Below, piece by piece: positions 24,356 to 32,644 of a stretch of DNA of 64,000 nucleotides. The stretch is taken from assembly GCA_035485275.1 (NCBI GenBank), contig DATHOE010000019.1, positions 1 through 64,000 on the forward strand, written 5' to 3'. The stretch is from DAIDJD01 sp035485275. GTDB lineage: Bacteria; Oederibacteriota; JAJYGY01; DAIDJD01. The notes under the pieces were generated by a model. That model saw only the letters and a program-made list of their open reading frames with translations, ran no database searches and was not told the DNA's origin. Within the stretch, counting starts at the first letter, position 1, and each line of letters opens with the position of its first letter. The position numbers were made by a program, and so were the translations under genes.

Positions 24356-25920
24356 TGAAGGCGCCGCTGCGGTTTTCGTGGATGGCCCTGGGCCTGTGCT
24401 TGGGCCTGGCTGCGGGGTCCCTGCCGGCGGACCAAGCCCAGCGCCCTGACGAGGACAGCCTCTTCGGCGGAGCCCCGCAGGCCTCGGCGCCGGGCGACAG
24501 CAGCGCCGCCGCCCAGAGCGCGGCCCCGGAAGCGGTCTCCCCCGGGCCTTCGGCTCCGGCCCCCTCCGCGGACCAATCCCGCGGTTCCGACACGGACTCA
24601 GGCGGGCTTTCGCAGTCCACCCTGGGGCACGACGATTTCGCCAACGGCAGCGTCAAGGACGACGCCCTCCAGGTCGGGGGCATCGTCTACCAGCAGCTCT
24701 ACATGGACGAGTCCCTCTACCAGGCCCCGGGCAACAGCGCCCTGTCCATGCCCCTGCAGGTGGACACCTACCTCGACGCCCGCCCCAACGACCGCCTGCG
24801 CGCCTACGTCGACGGCCGCCTGATCTACGATCCCACCAAGAACGCCGAGGGCGAGGCCACCAGCGGCTCGAACTACGGCGCCCTGAGCGCCGGGTCCACA
24901 TCCGTCTCCCAGACCGCCAACCCCACGGTGGTCCTGGACCAGGCCTGGGTGAACTTCGACGTGAACCGGACCGTCTTCCTGACGGTGGGCAAGCAGCACG
25001 TCAAGTGGGGCACGGGGCACATCTGGAACCCAACGGATTTTCTGACGGTGCAGAAGCTCAACCCCCTGCAGCCCTATGACCTGCGCCTGGGCGACACCAT
25101 GGTCAAGGCCCAGATGCCGGTCCAGGGCATGACGGGAACCAACCTCTACGCCGTCGCCCTGCTCGACAACCCCGTTCCCGCGAGCACCCTGGGCCAGACC
25201 GGCGGGGGCTTCAGGGTGGAGACCCTGCTGTGGGGTGCGGAGGTCGGGCTGGACGCCGTCACCCGCGCTGGCCAATACCCCGCCTACGGGGCGGACCTGT
25301 CGACGCCCCTGGGGCCCTTCGACGTCTACGTTGAAAACGCCCTGCTCAGCGGCGCCGACTATCCCGACTATGTCTCCAAGAGCCCCTCTGGCGCTGACCC
25401 AACGCTGTCCTCGTTCTACGGCGTGAACCTGATGCCGGGCCCCATGGACCAGACCGTGGCGGGGATCAGCTACGACTTCCCCTGGAGGGAGGACCGCCAG
25501 GCCACGGTGGGCGCCGAATACTTCTACAACGAGCTGGGGCTGGGCAGCGCCAAACTGCTCCCCATCCTGATCTACGAGGGGAACTACACGCCCTTCTATA
25601 TGGGCAAGAATTACGCCGCCATCTATCTCAGCGCGGAAGGCCCCGACGAAGGGAAAAAGACCAGCTACAACCTTTCCAACATAGCCAACCTCTCCGACGG
25701 CTCGGCCGTGTCGCGGCTGGACTTCTCCTGGATCCTGCTCGATTACCTGACCTTCGGTGCCTGGGCCTCGGCGCACTACGGGACCGCGGGCGGCGAGCTC
25801 AATTTCGCGGTGAACACACCGGCCATCGGGCCCCTCATCGCTGGCAACCCGACCATCCCGGCGGTGCATGTGCCGCCCGTGCCGGTGGAACTGGGCATGA
25901 GCCTGAGGATGTCGTATTAG
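24352..25920 (+). CDS. Outer-membrane beta-barrel protein of the ABC cassette
   Basis: A 522-residue exported protein (signal segment SWMALGLCLGLAAGSLPA). An Ala/Ser/Pro-rich stretch (about 25-85) precedes a long alternating-pattern region typical of beta-barrels: QVDTYLDARPNDRLRAYVDGRL, VFLTVGKQHVKWGTGHIWNPTDFL and DFSWILLDYLTFGAWASAHYG. It ends in an aromatic-containing strand (LSLRMSY type). The VGKQxxxWGxG..WNPTD block is shared with DUF1302-like barrels linked to lipid or lipoprotein export. The start ATG at 24352 overlaps the LolA-like stop. It is likely the outer-membrane end of the cassette. Confidence 0.75.
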   Translation: MMKAPLRFSWMALGLCLGLAAGSLPADQAQRPDEDSLFGGAPQASAPGDSSAAAQSAAPEAVSPGPSAPAPSADQSRGSDTDSGGLSQSTLGHDDFANGSVKDDALQVGGIVYQQLYMDESLYQAPGNSALSMPLQVDTYLDARPNDRLRAYVDGRLIYDPTKNAEGEATSGSNYGALSAGSTSVSQTANPTVVLDQAWVNFDVNRTVFLTVGKQHVKWGTGHIWNPTDFLTVQKLNPLQPYDLRLGDTMVKAQMPVQGMTGTNLYAVALLDNPVPASTLGQTGGGFRVETLLWGAEVGLDAVTRAGQYPAYGADLSTPLGPFDVYVENALLSGADYPDYVSKSPSGADPTLSSFYGVNLMPGPMDQTVAGISYDFPWREDRQATVGAEYFYNELGLGSAKLLPILIYEGNYTPFYMGKNYAAIYLSAEGPDEGKKTSYNLSNIANLSDGSAVSRLDFSWILLDYLTFGAWASAHYGTAGGELNFAVNTPAIGPLIAGNPTIPAVHVPPVPVELGMSLRMSY

Positions 25921-25972
25921 CCCGGAACCCCAATGCCTAGTTCAAACGTTTTTTATATGGATTTTATGGCAT

Positions 25973-25997
25973 GAAGCCCGCCCCTGCGGCGGGCTTC
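25973..25997 (+). terminator. Possible terminator after the export cassette
   Basis: A 10-bp stem GAAGCCCGCC/GGCGGGCTTC with a 5-base loop lies 53 bases after the last gene. There is no T run behind it, so termination would be weak or Rho-assisted. Confidence 0.45.
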
Positions 25998-26056
25998 GGG
26001 ACTGAATTAATCACAAAGTCGTTGAAATTAGGGAGGTTTGGGGCGCGTGCCTCACG

Positions 26057-26062
26057 TATAAT
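26057..26062 (+). promoter_or_regulatory. -10 element directly before the GH87-like start
   Basis: A perfect TATAAT ends six bases before the ATG at 26069. No clear -35 at the right distance is visible. With normal initiation spacing, transcription would start at or next to the ATG, consistent with a leaderless mRNA. Confidence 0.5.
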
Positions 26063-26068
26063 TTGGGC

Positions 26069-28135
26069 ATGCAAAACAGTAAGGACACAAAGGGCGCGGC
26101 CCCGGTCGGCGGTGTTGTGCGGCTGAGGCTTCTGTTGGCATTCTTGTTGTTATCCCTGCCCGTTTTGAGCCGGGCCTTTCCGTTTTGGCTGAACAGCCCC
26201 AGCCGCCGCAATCCCAACGATCCGCAAAGCAGCGGATTTGCCGCCGCCCATTTCAGTCCCGTCCCCACGGGCAGCAACACCGTTTCGCCTTCGCAAACGC
26301 CCACCTTCACCATGAGCGACACCGCGACGGACAGTCCGACCATCACACCGAGCTTCACCAACACGCCCTTTGAGACCCCGACCCCCTCCGTGACGGCCTC
26401 CGCCACTCCGACCTCCACTCCGACCTCCACCCAGGTCGTCATCGGCGCCGCGCTGCCCTACGACGAATATGAAGCCGAGGCTGCGACCAGCTACACCGGA
26501 ACCCTGATCGGCCCCAACACCAAGATGTCCATCAACGGCGGCAACCTGGCCAGCGAGATTGCCGCGGAGTCCTCGGGCAGGGAAGGGGTGTCGCTGACGG
26601 CCGGGGAATCCATCACCTTCAGCACCATCCACCAGTGCAATTCGATCGTGGTGCGCTACATCATCCCCGACGCCGCGGGCGGGGGAGGGATCAGCGCGAC
26701 GCTCAGCTGCTACGTCAACGGGACCTTCAACCAGGAATTGAACATGACGTCCATGTACAACTGGGACTACGGCAGCAACATGAACTACACCACCAGCGGC
26801 GGGGTCAACGTGCCGGGATACAACAAGACCCCGGGCGGCGACGCATTCCACCTTTACGACGAGACCCACGCCCTGCTGAACGAGGAAGTGGCCGCGGGTT
26901 CGACCATCACGCTGGAGGTCGGCGCCAGCGACACCGCGAAATATTACATCATCGATTTCATCGATCTCGAGGACGTGGCCGCGCCCTTGACCATGCCCGC
27001 CGGCTTCGTGTCCATCACCTCCAGCCCTTACAACGCCGTGGCCAGCCCCTACGGCGCCTACAGCGCCGGCACCGGCGCGGTGGACTGCACCACCGCGATC
27101 CAGGACTGCCTGAACGCCAACTCTGAAGTGTGGATACCCCAGGGCAATTTTTCCTGCCTGGGCGCCGGCACGGGCAAGACGCTCAACGTCCCCGCGGGGG
27201 TGACGGTCGAGGGCGCCGGGATGTGGTATTCGGGCCTGTCAGGCTATTACGCCACCCTGAACCTTTCGGGCAGCAACACGGTGTTCTCCAATTTCTACCT
27301 CGACGGCGACACCACCAACCGCGACGACAATTCCCCGGACTGCGGGTTCAACAACGGCGGGGGGACGGGGTCGAGCATCACGGACGTGTGGGTGGAGCAT
27401 GAGAAATGCGGGTATTGGATGAACAAGGGCTCGGCCGTGTCCAACGGCATGACCATCACCGGCTGCCGCTTCCGCGACCTATACGCCGACGGCGTGAACA
27501 TGAACCAGGGTGCCAGCAACTGCCTGGTGACGCAGTGCAATCTGCGCAACACCGGAGACGACTCGCTCGCAGCCTGGAGCACCGGCGCCTCGGACGTCAA
27601 CGACACCTTCTCCTTCAACACCGTCCAGAACCCCTGGCGCGCGGACTGCTTCGCGCTTTACGGCGGCACCAGCAACGTCATCGAGAACAACATCTGTTCC
27701 GACACCCTGGACCAGTCCGGGGTCATGGTGGACCAGGGTTTCAGCTCCGAGGCTTTCGCGGGCAATTCCGTGATCCAGAACAACGACATCATCCGGGCGG
27801 GCGCCCTGTTCGGAGGTTCCCAGTACGGGGCCGTGGACCTGTGGGGCAATGATTTCGGCCTGGCCGGGGCCTTCACCTTCCTGGATAACCTGATCCAGTC
27901 CTCGACCTACATGGCGGTCGAGTTCAACGGCAATGATTCCTCCAACGGCACGAGCGGCCACGACGCCAGCGGGGCGACCTTCACGGGAACCACGATCAAC
28001 AACGCAGGGAGCTGGGCGGTCCAGGTGATGAGCGGCACGAGCGGGACAGCCACCTTCAACACCACGACGGTGAACAGCCCGGGTTCAGGGAACACCGTGA
28101 ATTCCGGCACCATGACCCTGAACGGGGATCCCTAG
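26069..28135 (+). CDS. Secreted GH87-like alpha-1,3-glucanase/mycodextranase
   Basis: A 688-residue exported protein. After the signal peptide, the mature N-terminus reads FPFWLNSPSRRNPNDP, followed by a Ser/Thr/Pro linker (about 70-125). A CBM-like beta-sandwich (about 130-310, starting DEYEAEAATSYTG) is followed by a right-handed beta-helix (about 320-688) beginning AIQDCLNANSEVWIPQGNF. Both modules match GH87 mycodextranase-type proteins, and the key acidic residues appear in YADGVNMNQG and RNTGDDSLAAWS. GH87 enzymes cleave alpha-1,3-glucans. The ATG at 26069 is preceded by TATAAT rather than a Shine-Dalgarno; a TTG at 26063 is less likely. Confidence 0.75.
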   Translation: MQNSKDTKGAAPVGGVVRLRLLLAFLLLSLPVLSRAFPFWLNSPSRRNPNDPQSSGFAAAHFSPVPTGSNTVSPSQTPTFTMSDTATDSPTITPSFTNTPFETPTPSVTASATPTSTPTSTQVVIGAALPYDEYEAEAATSYTGTLIGPNTKMSINGGNLASEIAAESSGREGVSLTAGESITFSTIHQCNSIVVRYIIPDAAGGGGISATLSCYVNGTFNQELNMTSMYNWDYGSNMNYTTSGGVNVPGYNKTPGGDAFHLYDETHALLNEEVAAGSTITLEVGASDTAKYYIIDFIDLEDVAAPLTMPAGFVSITSSPYNAVASPYGAYSAGTGAVDCTTAIQDCLNANSEVWIPQGNFSCLGAGTGKTLNVPAGVTVEGAGMWYSGLSGYYATLNLSGSNTVFSNFYLDGDTTNRDDNSPDCGFNNGGGTGSSITDVWVEHEKCGYWMNKGSAVSNGMTITGCRFRDLYADGVNMNQGASNCLVTQCNLRNTGDDSLAAWSTGASDVNDTFSFNTVQNPWRADCFALYGGTSNVIENNICSDTLDQSGVMVDQGFSSEAFAGNSVIQNNDIIRAGALFGGSQYGAVDLWGNDFGLAGAFTFLDNLIQSSTYMAVEFNGNDSSNGTSGHDASGATFTGTTINNAGSWAVQVMSGTSGTATFNTTTVNSPGSGNTVNSGTMTLNGDP

Positions 28136-28221
28136 AGTCCCGCATCGCGGCACACCGAAAGACCGCTTTATGAAACATTCCGATCGCCGTGCGCGGTGCA
28201 AAAAATAGGACAATTTACCAT

Positions 28222-28227
28222 ATTATA
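28222..28227 (+). promoter_or_regulatory. Possible -10 element upstream of the CBM-array gene
   Basis: TATTAT sits in a short AT-rich patch of the 189-bp gap between the two secreted proteins, about 100 bases before the start codon. No good -35 is visible, so this is a weak call. Confidence 0.35.
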
Positions 28228-28324
28228 GTGACGACACCCCCGAGGGACGAAACTATGCTCCTAGCGTCCGCTTGGATGAATGGATGGGAGTTCTCGGCGG
28301 CTTAACCGTAGGGGAGAGAGACCA

Positions 28325-31300
28325 ATGCGCAACGGCATCAAATGGTTGAACGCGCTGTTTATTCTTTTGTTTGTCGTGATTCCGCTGTGCGCATTCGCGT
28401 TCCCTTTTTGGCTTAGCGCGCCGACAAGAAGCAATCCCCACGACCCCATGAGCCCCTATTTCCACCTGACCGCCCAGGCCATCGTCGCGAGCCTGACGCC
28501 GACCTCCCCCGCCGGAAGCACGCCGACCCGAACGGCCTCGGCCACCCCGACCCGCACCCCCAGCCCCACGCCCACCTTCACGAGCGGAAGCCTGGCGCTG
28601 TGCACGACGACGGACCACCTGGACCTGCAGGTGTCGACCAGCACCAACGGCCTCGGGGTCAGCGGCTATGACCCGTCCCAGCAGGCCTACGAGTATCCCA
28701 TCTTCAAGATCGTCAACAACAACGCCAGCGCCTCGGTCAACGTGAACAACCTGACCATCGTGGGCTGGTTCAAGTCCGCGGACACCGGCGTGCCCGGCGC
28801 CAGCTGGGGCGGCGCCAACTACCGCACCTGGATCTGGAACGCCAGCAGCGGCGTGGATACGGTGGCCTCGAACTGCTCCAGCGGCGTGGCGGCCACGGCC
28901 GTGGAGACCTCGGGAAGCTACGGCAGCATGCAGGAGCAGGTGACCATCTCCTTCAACGCCACGGGGGTGGTGATCCCCGCGGGCGAGTTCATGCTGGCCG
29001 GCGGCGGAAATCCCTTCAGCGCAGGGGTGCCCCTGTTCCAGTTCAGCACCCCGGGCACCATCTTCGACCCCGGCTTCGGCAACTACTCGAACCTGAGCAG
29101 CGGCGGGGTGGTCTACACGCCGCCCTCGACCTACACGAGCAGCTACTACCAGAACCCGGGATGGGTGCTGTACGAGAACGGGGACCAGGTCTGCGAGGAA
29201 ACCGCGCCGGGCGTCAGCGACCCCAGCACGGGCGTCCCCGCCACGGGGGCCACCTGCTCCTGCCCGAGTTCGGGCGGCGGCGCCACCCCTACGCCCACGC
29301 AGACCACGGGCAGCTCCGCCTGCGCCACGACGGACCAGTTGGACCTGCAGGTGTCGACCAGCACCAACGGCCTCGGGGTCAGCGGCTATGACCCGTCCCA
29401 GCAGGCCTACGAATACCCCATCTTCAAGATCGTCAACAACGACCCCAGCACGGCGGTCAACGTGAACAACCTGACCATCGTGGGCTGGTTCAAGTCCGCG
29501 GACACCGGCGTGCCCGGCGCCAGCTGGGGCGGCGCCAACTACCGCACCTGGATCTGGAACGCCAGCACCGGCGTGGACACGGTCGCCTCGAACTGCCCCA
29601 GCGGCGTGGCGGCCACGGCCGTGGAGACCTCGGGAAGCTACGGCAGCATGCAGGAGCAGGTGACCATCTCCTTCAACGCCACGGGAGTGGTGATCCCCGC
29701 GGGCGAGTTCATGCTGGCCGGCGGCGGCAATCCCTTCAGCGCCGCGGTGCCGCTGTTCCAGTTCAACACCCCGGGCACCATCTTCGACCCCGGCTTCGGC
29801 AACTACTCGAACCTGAGCAGCGGCGGGGTGGTGTACACGCCGCCCTCGGCCTTCACCAGCAGCTACTACCAGAACCCGGGATGGGTGCTGTACGAGAACG
29901 GGGAGCAGGTCTGCGAGTGGACCGACTCCGCGACCAAGGACACCAGCACGGGCGTCCCGGCGACCGGGGTCAGCTGCTCCTGCGCCTCCGAGGTGCCGCC
30001 CAACAACCCGACCGCCACGCCCACGCCGAGCTTCACGGCCCCCTCGGCCTTCAGCGCCACGCCCAGCGCCACGCCGAGCCTCACCATGAGCGCCACGCCG
30101 ACGCCCACGGCGACGTTCACGTCGAGCCTGCCGGTCTGCGTGACGACGGACGCGCTGGACCTGCAGGTGTCCACCAGCAACAACGGCAACGCCACGGTGA
30201 GCACCTATGATCCCTCGCAGCAGGCCTACGAATACCCGATCTTCAAGATCGTCAACAACTCGGCCGGCGCGGTGAACGTCAACACCCTGAGCATCAAGGG
30301 CTGGTTCAATTCCAACGACACCGGGATCACGAGCGGCTGGGGCGGCGAAAACTACCGCAGCTGGATCTGGAACGCCGCCGGTGTCGAGGATTCCACGAAC
30401 TGCCCCAGCGGCGTCGCCTGCACCGCGGTTTTGGCGGCGGGCAGCTACGGGACCATGGGCGAGCAGATCACGTTCACCTTCACGACCTCGGGCGTGGCGC
30501 TTCCCGCGGGCGAGTTCCTGCTGGCGGGCGGCGGCAATCCCTTCGGGGCCGGTACGCCCCTCTTCCAGCTGAGCACGCCAGGGACGATCTTCGACCCCGG
30601 CTTCGCGAACTACTCGAACCTGGACTACGGCAACTCGGGGGTCGTGTACACGCCACCGGCTTCGGCCACGAGCGCCTACTACCAGAACCCCGGCTGGGTC
30701 CTGTACGAGAACGGGAACCAGGTCTGCGAGTACACCAGCACCGGCGCGGATCCGAAGACGGGTATACCGGCGACGGGGGCGACATGCTCCTGCCCGATCC
30801 CCACGCCCACCAACACGCCGCCGGCCTGCGCGGCCACGGACTCGCTGGACCTGCAGGTGTCCACCAGCAACAACGGCAACGCCACGGTGAGCACCTACGA
30901 TCCCTCGCAGCAGGCCTACGAATACCCGATCTTCAAGATCGTGAACAACAACGCCACCGCGGCGGTGAACGTCAACACCCTGGTCATCAAGGGCTGGTTC
31001 AATTCCGCGGACACCGGGATCACCAGCGGCTGGGGCGGTGAGAACTACCGCAGCTGGATCTGGAACACCGGCGGCGTGGAGGATTCCACGAACTGCCCCA
31101 GCGGCGTCGCCTGCACCGCGGTTTTGGCCGCGGGCAGCTACGGGACCATGGGCGAGCAGATCACGATCACCTTCACGACCTCGGGCGTGGCGCTTCCCGC
31201 GGGCGAGTTCCTGCTGGCGGGCGGCGGCAATCCCTTCGGCGCGGGGGTGCCGCTGTTCCAGTTGAGCACTCCGGGGACGATCTTCGACCCCGGCTTCGCG

Positions 31301-31492
31301 AACTACTCGAACCTGGACTACGGCAACTCGGGGGTCGTGTACACGCCGCCGGCTTCGGCCACGAGCGCCTATTACCAGAATCCCGGCTGGGTCCTGTACG
31401 AGAACGGGAACCAGGTCTGCGAGGTCACGGGTTCCGGCGCGGATCCGACCACGGGTGTCCCGGCGACGGGGGCGACCTGCTCCTGCCCCTAG
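28325..31492 (+). CDS. Secreted protein with four tandem CBM3-like domains
   Basis: A 1055-residue exported protein with signal peptide (LNALFILLFVVIPLCAFA), mature N-terminus FPFWLSAPTRSNPHDP, a short Thr/Pro linker and four modules of about 210 residues. Each module starts DxLDLQVSTSxNG, continues YEYPIFKIVNN and GWFxSxDTG, and ends NPGWVLYENGxQVCE. This strand order and the terminal YENG resemble family 3 carbohydrate-binding modules that bind cellulose-like chains. Cysteines recur in each module. Modules 1 and 2 are nearly identical, as are 3 and 4. No catalytic domain is present, so it is likely an adhesin or scaffold. The ATG at 28325 follows GGGGAGAGAG; the upstream ATG at 28280 would place 15 charged residues before the signal peptide. 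Confidence 0.75.
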   Translation: MRNGIKWLNALFILLFVVIPLCAFAFPFWLSAPTRSNPHDPMSPYFHLTAQAIVASLTPTSPAGSTPTRTASATPTRTPSPTPTFTSGSLALCTTTDHLDLQVSTSTNGLGVSGYDPSQQAYEYPIFKIVNNNASASVNVNNLTIVGWFKSADTGVPGASWGGANYRTWIWNASSGVDTVASNCSSGVAATAVETSGSYGSMQEQVTISFNATGVVIPAGEFMLAGGGNPFSAGVPLFQFSTPGTIFDPGFGNYSNLSSGGVVYTPPSTYTSSYYQNPGWVLYENGDQVCEETAPGVSDPSTGVPATGATCSCPSSGGGATPTPTQTTGSSACATTDQLDLQVSTSTNGLGVSGYDPSQQAYEYPIFKIVNNDPSTAVNVNNLTIVGWFKSADTGVPGASWGGANYRTWIWNASTGVDTVASNCPSGVAATAVETSGSYGSMQEQVTISFNATGVVIPAGEFMLAGGGNPFSAAVPLFQFNTPGTIFDPGFGNYSNLSSGGVVYTPPSAFTSSYYQNPGWVLYENGEQVCEWTDSATKDTSTGVPATGVSCSCASEVPPNNPTATPTPSFTAPSAFSATPSATPSLTMSATPTPTATFTSSLPVCVTTDALDLQVSTSNNGNATVSTYDPSQQAYEYPIFKIVNNSAGAVNVNTLSIKGWFNSNDTGITSGWGGENYRSWIWNAAGVEDSTNCPSGVACTAVLAAGSYGTMGEQITFTFTTSGVALPAGEFLLAGGGNPFGAGTPLFQLSTPGTIFDPGFANYSNLDYGNSGVVYTPPASATSAYYQNPGWVLYENGNQVCEYTSTGADPKTGIPATGATCSCPIPTPTNTPPACAATDSLDLQVSTSNNGNATVSTYDPSQQAYEYPIFKIVNNNATAAVNVNTLVIKGWFNSADTGITSGWGGENYRSWIWNTGGVEDSTNCPSGVACTAVLAAGSYGTMGEQITITFTTSGVALPAGEFLLAGGGNPFGAGVPLFQLSTPGTIFDPGFANYSNLDYGNSGVVYTPPASATSAYYQNPGWVLYENGNQVCEVTGSGADPTTGVPATGATCSCP
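28600..31490 (+). repeat. Four tandem CBM3-like coding repeats
   Basis: The repeat landmark GGACCTGCAGGTGTC occurs at 28621, 29341, 30157 and 30847. Units 1 and 2 are 720 bp apart and nearly identical; units 3 and 4 are 690 bp apart and nearly identical. The two pairs differ clearly from each other, and a Thr/Pro linker separates them near 30000-30120. Confidence 0.9.
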
Positions 31493-31525
31493 GGGTCTCC
31501 GTTCGGGACAGCCGGTCTTTTCAAG

Positions 31526-31566
31526 AAAAGGGGAGGGAGTCGGAAGACTCCCTCCCCTTTTGTTTG
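31526..31566 (+). terminator. Strong rho-independent terminator
   Basis: A perfect 16-bp stem (31526-31541 with 31546-31561) with a GGAA tetraloop is followed by TTTTGTTTG. It closes the transcription unit of the two secreted proteins. Confidence 0.92.
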
Positions 31567-31641
31567 CGGAAAATTTGGCCTAAGATGGGGCCCCAAGGCA
31601 CCCGCATTCGCCGAAAACCGCCCACCCCGACCAAGGAATCC

Positions 31642-32586
31642 ATGCGCACCCAGACTTTAGGCAAAAGCACCCTTGAAAGCAGCCGCCTGTCCTACGGCTG
31701 CATGCGCATCAGCGGGGCCTGGGACCCCGCCGAGGTCACGACGGACATGGAACGCAGGGGGATCCAGGCGCTCCTCTGCGCCCTGGAGGCCGGCTACACC
31801 CTGTTCGACCACGCGGACATATACGGGGGAGGCCTCTGCGAAAGCATCTACGGCAAGGCCCTGAAGGAATCCGCGGAGCTCAAGCGGCGGGGCCTGGTCG
31901 CCACGAAATGCGGCATCCGCTGGCAGGGCGACCCCGGCCCGGACGCCCCCCACCGTTACGATTTCTCCTACGAACACATCGTCTGGTCCTGCGAGCAATC
32001 CCTCCGCCGGCTGGGCGTGGAGCGCATCGACTTGTACCAGCTGCACCGGCCCGATTTCCTGGCCGACCCGGCCGAGATAGCGCGGGCCTTCGCCCTGCTG
32101 CACTCCCAGGGCAAGGTGCGGTATTTCGGGGTGAGCAATTTCTCCCCCAGCCTGCTCAGCGCGGTGCAGTCCGCCTGCCCCATGCCCCTGATCGTCAACC
32201 AGGTGGAGATCCACCTGGGCCGCTTGGCCCCCTTCGAGGACGGCACCCTGGACCAATGCCTGGCCCTTGGCCTCACACCCCTGGCCTATGCCCCCCTGGC
32301 CGGGGGCCTGCTGGGCGACGGCGGGCGGCCCGGCCACCAGGACCCCCGCCGGGACTTTTGGACCGGTATGTTGCAGACCCTCGACGCCATGGCCCTGGCC
32401 CTTGGGGTCAGCCGGACCGTCCTGAGCCTCGCCTGGCTGCTGAAGCACCCCTCCAAGATCATCCCCATCGTCGGCACGATCCAGCCCGAGCGCATCCGCG
32501 ACGCCGCCCGCGCGGACGACCTGGATCTGAGCCGGGAGGACTGGTATCGACTGCTCCTGGCCGCACGCGCGAAGTCCCTGCCCTGA
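31642..32586 (+). CDS. Aldo/keto reductase (YdhF-like)
   Basis: A 314-residue NADPH-dependent aldo/keto reductase with a TIM-barrel fold. The catalytic tyrosine and aspartate region reads YTLFDHADIYGGGLCE, followed by the lysine region LVATKCGIR, HR-type motif YQLHRPD and GVSNFSPSLL. The C-terminal IIPIVGTIQPERI binds the cofactor. The ATG at 31642 follows AAGGAATCC and matches the family start; an upstream in-frame ATG at 31564 overlaps the terminator. Physiological substrate unknown. A second, different aldo/keto reductase follows 58 bases later. Confidence 0.88.
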   Translation: MRTQTLGKSTLESSRLSYGCMRISGAWDPAEVTTDMERRGIQALLCALEAGYTLFDHADIYGGGLCESIYGKALKESAELKRRGLVATKCGIRWQGDPGPDAPHRYDFSYEHIVWSCEQSLRRLGVERIDLYQLHRPDFLADPAEIARAFALLHSQGKVRYFGVSNFSPSLLSAVQSACPMPLIVNQVEIHLGRLAPFEDGTLDQCLALGLTPLAYAPLAGGLLGDGGRPGHQDPRRDFWTGMLQTLDAMALALGVSRTVLSLAWLLKHPSKIIPIVGTIQPERIRDAARADDLDLSREDWYRLLLAARAKSLP

Positions 32587-32644
32587 AGGCGCGCGGCCCG
32601 ACCAGGCTCGACAAGGTTTTCTCCTCCCCCATTAAGAGGTTTCC

